Below, piece by piece: positions 4,900 to 6,392 of a DNA stretch of 6,392 nt. This stretch comes from Archaeoglobaceae archaeon. Lineage in GTDB: Archaea; Halobacteriota; Archaeoglobi; Archaeoglobales; Archaeoglobaceae. Position numbers and translations under genes: made by a program. Every line of letters begins with the position of its first letter. The first letter of the stretch is position 1. Location of the stretch: assembly GCA_027038095.1 (NCBI GenBank), contig JALVYA010000219.1, positions 1 through 6,392 of the forward strand. Direction: 5' to 3'. The notes under the pieces were generated by a model. The model was not told where the DNA came from and ran no database searches. It saw only the letters and a program-made list of their open reading frames with translations.

Positions 4900-6114
4900 A
4901 TGACTTCAAAACTGCAGTACGAATTCAAGAGGAAGCTTGAGGAACTTGAGAAGTTTAAAGGCAGGGGTACCGAGCTCATAACGCTGTACATACCTCCTGA
5001 TAAGAATATAGCTGACGTTGCATCCCAGCTCAGGAGCGAGCTCAGTCAGGCGTCCAACATAAAGTCAAAGCAGACGAGAACGAACGTCATGGCCGGGCTG
5101 GAGGCAATACTCCAGAGACTAAAGATGTTCAAAAAACCTCCGGAGCACGGAATGGTGATAATAAGCGGCGTGGTGGAAATGGACGGAAAGCAGAAACACA
5201 TAACTGAAATAATCGAACCTCCTGAACCCGTACCGCTGTACAAGTACCACTGTGACAGCTCGTTCTATCTGGAGCCGTTAAAGGAGATGCTCAGGGAGAA
5301 AGACCTTTACGGGCTCATAGTCATAGACAGGAGAGAGGCAACAATTGGTCTGCTGAAGGGCAGGAGGATAGAGACACTCAGCAGAGCGACCTCTATGGTT
5401 CCGGGAAAGCACAGGCAGGGTGGTCAGAGCAGCGTCAGGTTTGAGAGGTTGAGAGAGATAGCAATTCACGAATTCTACAAAAAGGTGGGGGAGAAAGCAA
5501 CCGAAGCCTTACTCCCGTACAAAGACGAGCTGCAGGGAATTCTTCTCGGAGGGCCCTCTCCAACCAAAGAGGAGTTTTACGAGGGCAACTATCTGCACCA
5601 CGAATTGCAGAGAAAGATCGTCGGTCTGTTTGACGTCAGCTACACTGATGAGAGCGGTCTATACGAACTCGTCGAAAAGGCTGAAGACGTTTTGCAGGAA
5701 CTCGATTTAATGAAAGAAAAGAGACTTATGAATAGATTTCTCAAAGAGGTTGTAAAAGACGGGCTTGCTGCTTACGGAGAGGAAGAGGTGAGAAAATACA
5801 TAACTCTCGGAGCCGTTGACACGCTCCTGCTCAGCGAAGACCTGAGGCTTGAAAGGGTCAGGTATCGATGCCCGAAGTGCGGAAAAGAAGTAGAGGAGAC
5901 TCTGAGATTCAAGGGAGAAAGCCAGCACGTGTGCGACAGGTGTGGTGTTCCAATGGAGGAAGTGGAAAGGAGAGACATAGTTCTCGAACTCTCGGAACTT
6001 GCGGAGAGCACGGGAGCCAAGGTCGAATTCCTTTCAACAGAGAGCGAGGAGGGGGCGATGCTCTACAACGCCTTTGGTGGTATAGCTGCCATACTCAGGT
6101 TTAAACCCGATTAA
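4900..6114 (+). CDS. prf1: Peptide chain release factor aRF1
   Basis: The archaeal class I release factor, which reads all three stop codons in the ribosomal A site and triggers hydrolysis of peptidyl-tRNA; it works with the GTPase aEF1A. 404 residues, the usual full length. N domain: NIKS at 53-56 and YHCDSSF at 116-122 (the YxCxxxF motif), both for stop-codon recognition. Middle domain: PGKHRQGGQ at 168-176, with the catalytic GGQ at 174-176. C domain: zinc-ribbon cysteines C324/C327 and C345/C348 in the minidomain. All key residues are present, and no truncation or frameshift is seen. Start at the third in-frame start codon (ATG 4900), because GAGGGGTGA lies just before it and covers the two earlier ones. 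It is a single-gene unit by layout: the gene before it ends in a T-rich tract and the gene after it is convergent, 11 bp away. Identification is certain. Confidence 0.98.
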   Translation: MTSKLQYEFKRKLEELEKFKGRGTELITLYIPPDKNIADVASQLRSELSQASNIKSKQTRTNVMAGLEAILQRLKMFKKPPEHGMVIISGVVEMDGKQKHITEIIEPPEPVPLYKYHCDSSFYLEPLKEMLREKDLYGLIVIDRREATIGLLKGRRIETLSRATSMVPGKHRQGGQSSVRFERLREIAIHEFYKKVGEKATEALLPYKDELQGILLGGPSPTKEEFYEGNYLHHELQRKIVGLFDVSYTDESGLYELVEKAEDVLQELDLMKEKRLMNRFLKEVVKDGLAAYGEEEVRKYITLGAVDTLLLSEDLRLERVRYRCPKCGKEVEETLRFKGESQHVCDRCGVPMEEVERRDIVLELSELAESTGAKVEFLSTESEEGAMLYNAFGGIAAILRFKPD

Positions 6115-6125
6115 ACCATTTAAAA

Positions 6126-6392
6126 CTATTTACCACCAACTATGAGCTTGTAAGCCTCCTTCAGTCCGTCTTCCCTTCCGAGAACGTAAAGCATGTCCCC
6201 TTTGTAAATTTTTGTATCAGGATCCGGGAATATAACTTCTCCATTCCTCTCTATTGCCACAACTATGCAGCCTGTCAATTTTCTTATGTTTGTTTCCTTC
6301 AGGGACATGCCGTGGAACTTTTCGTTTTTTAACTCCATTTTTTCGAGCATTAACGTGCCCATTTTTCCAATTATTTCTATGAAATCGGCAGC
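6126..6392 (-). CDS. RCK_C (TrkA-C) domain protein, 5' part outside the window
   Basis: Only the last 88 residues and the TAG stop are visible; the frame is open to the window edge, so the internal ATG at 6362 is not necessarily the start. The visible part consists of a short amphipathic stretch (about 1-20) and a regulator-of-K-conductance C-terminal domain: the segment KFHGMSLKETNIRKLTG, then VVAIERNGEVIFPDPDT and YKGDMLYVLG are the typical elements (the HGMSLKE strand-helix, the AI-R-G-E strand, the P-PDT turn and the GD-L-VLG strand). RCK_C domains bind nucleotides or ions and regulate K+ channels, Trk/Ktr uptake systems or cation/proton antiporters. Whether this is a TrkA subunit, an antiporter tail or a channel tail cannot be decided here. 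It is convergent with aRF1, and no relation to the lipid genes is apparent. Confidence 0.82.
   Translation of the reverse strand, partial: AADFIEIIGKMGTLMLEKMELKNEKFHGMSLKETNIRKLTGCIVVAIERNGEVIFPDPDTKIYKGDMLYVLGREDGLKEAYKLIVGGK

Noticed and set aside
5772..6020. Minus-strand open frame of 82 codons within aRF1
   Set aside because: Antisense shadow of the conserved zinc-ribbon region, Ser/Leu rich, no start signals.
6126..6362. A complete 78-residue protein starting at the ATG at 6362
   Set aside because: The frame stays open to the window edge and RCK_C domains normally sit at the C-terminus of longer proteins, so it is a fragment of a larger gene.

Overview
The window looks like chromosomal DNA of a euryarchaeon. 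The evidence is an archaeal class I release factor (aRF1) with NIKS and GGQ motifs, two membrane-lipid enzymes of archaeal type (a CDP-alcohol phosphatidyltransferase resembling archaetidylinositol-phosphate synthase, and a geranylgeranyl reductase), a BRE/TATA-type promoter and purine-rich Shine-Dalgarno sites. The protein styles and the mix of genes suggest a thermophilic sulfate-metabolising group such as Archaeoglobales, but that placement is an impression and was not tested.

Left part, minus strand (3370 down to 1): a tightly packed four-gene operon, read in the order archaetidylinositol-phosphate synthase-like enzyme, DHH-family phosphoesterase, alkaline-phosphatase-superfamily phosphodiesterase, adenylylsulfate kinase (cysC, cut by the window edge). 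The first two genes are 13 bp apart; the next two junctions are ATGA overlaps, which suggests translational coupling. The promoter lies so close to the first ATG that the mRNA is probably leaderless.

Middle (3371-3588): a 218-bp divergent intergenic region with no gene. It is rich in GTTAGC/GTTAAC motifs, including an inverted repeat and two near-identical 12-mers exactly 42 bp apart. It separates the operon from a plus-strand geranylgeranyl-reductase-family gene (3589-4755), so two lipid genes share one control region.

Right part: a T-rich terminator-like tract, an intergenic region with an 11-bp-period tandem repeat and a small GAAA-loop hairpin, the aRF1 gene (4900-6114), and, convergent with it after an 11-bp gap, the 3' end of a gene encoding an RCK_C (TrkA-C) domain.

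Working together: the synthase and the reductase both belong to polar-lipid synthesis. The synthase's product carries an inositol phosphate that must be dephosphorylated, and its operon contains two phosphohydrolases of unassigned role. The operon also makes PAPS through CysC, and DHH proteins of the NrnA type can remove the by-product PAP. Two hypotheses follow: a missing archaetidylinositol-phosphate phosphatase, or a PAPS/PAP sulfation module linked to lipids. Neither is shown by sequence alone. No mobile element, CRISPR array, tRNA or rRNA was seen.
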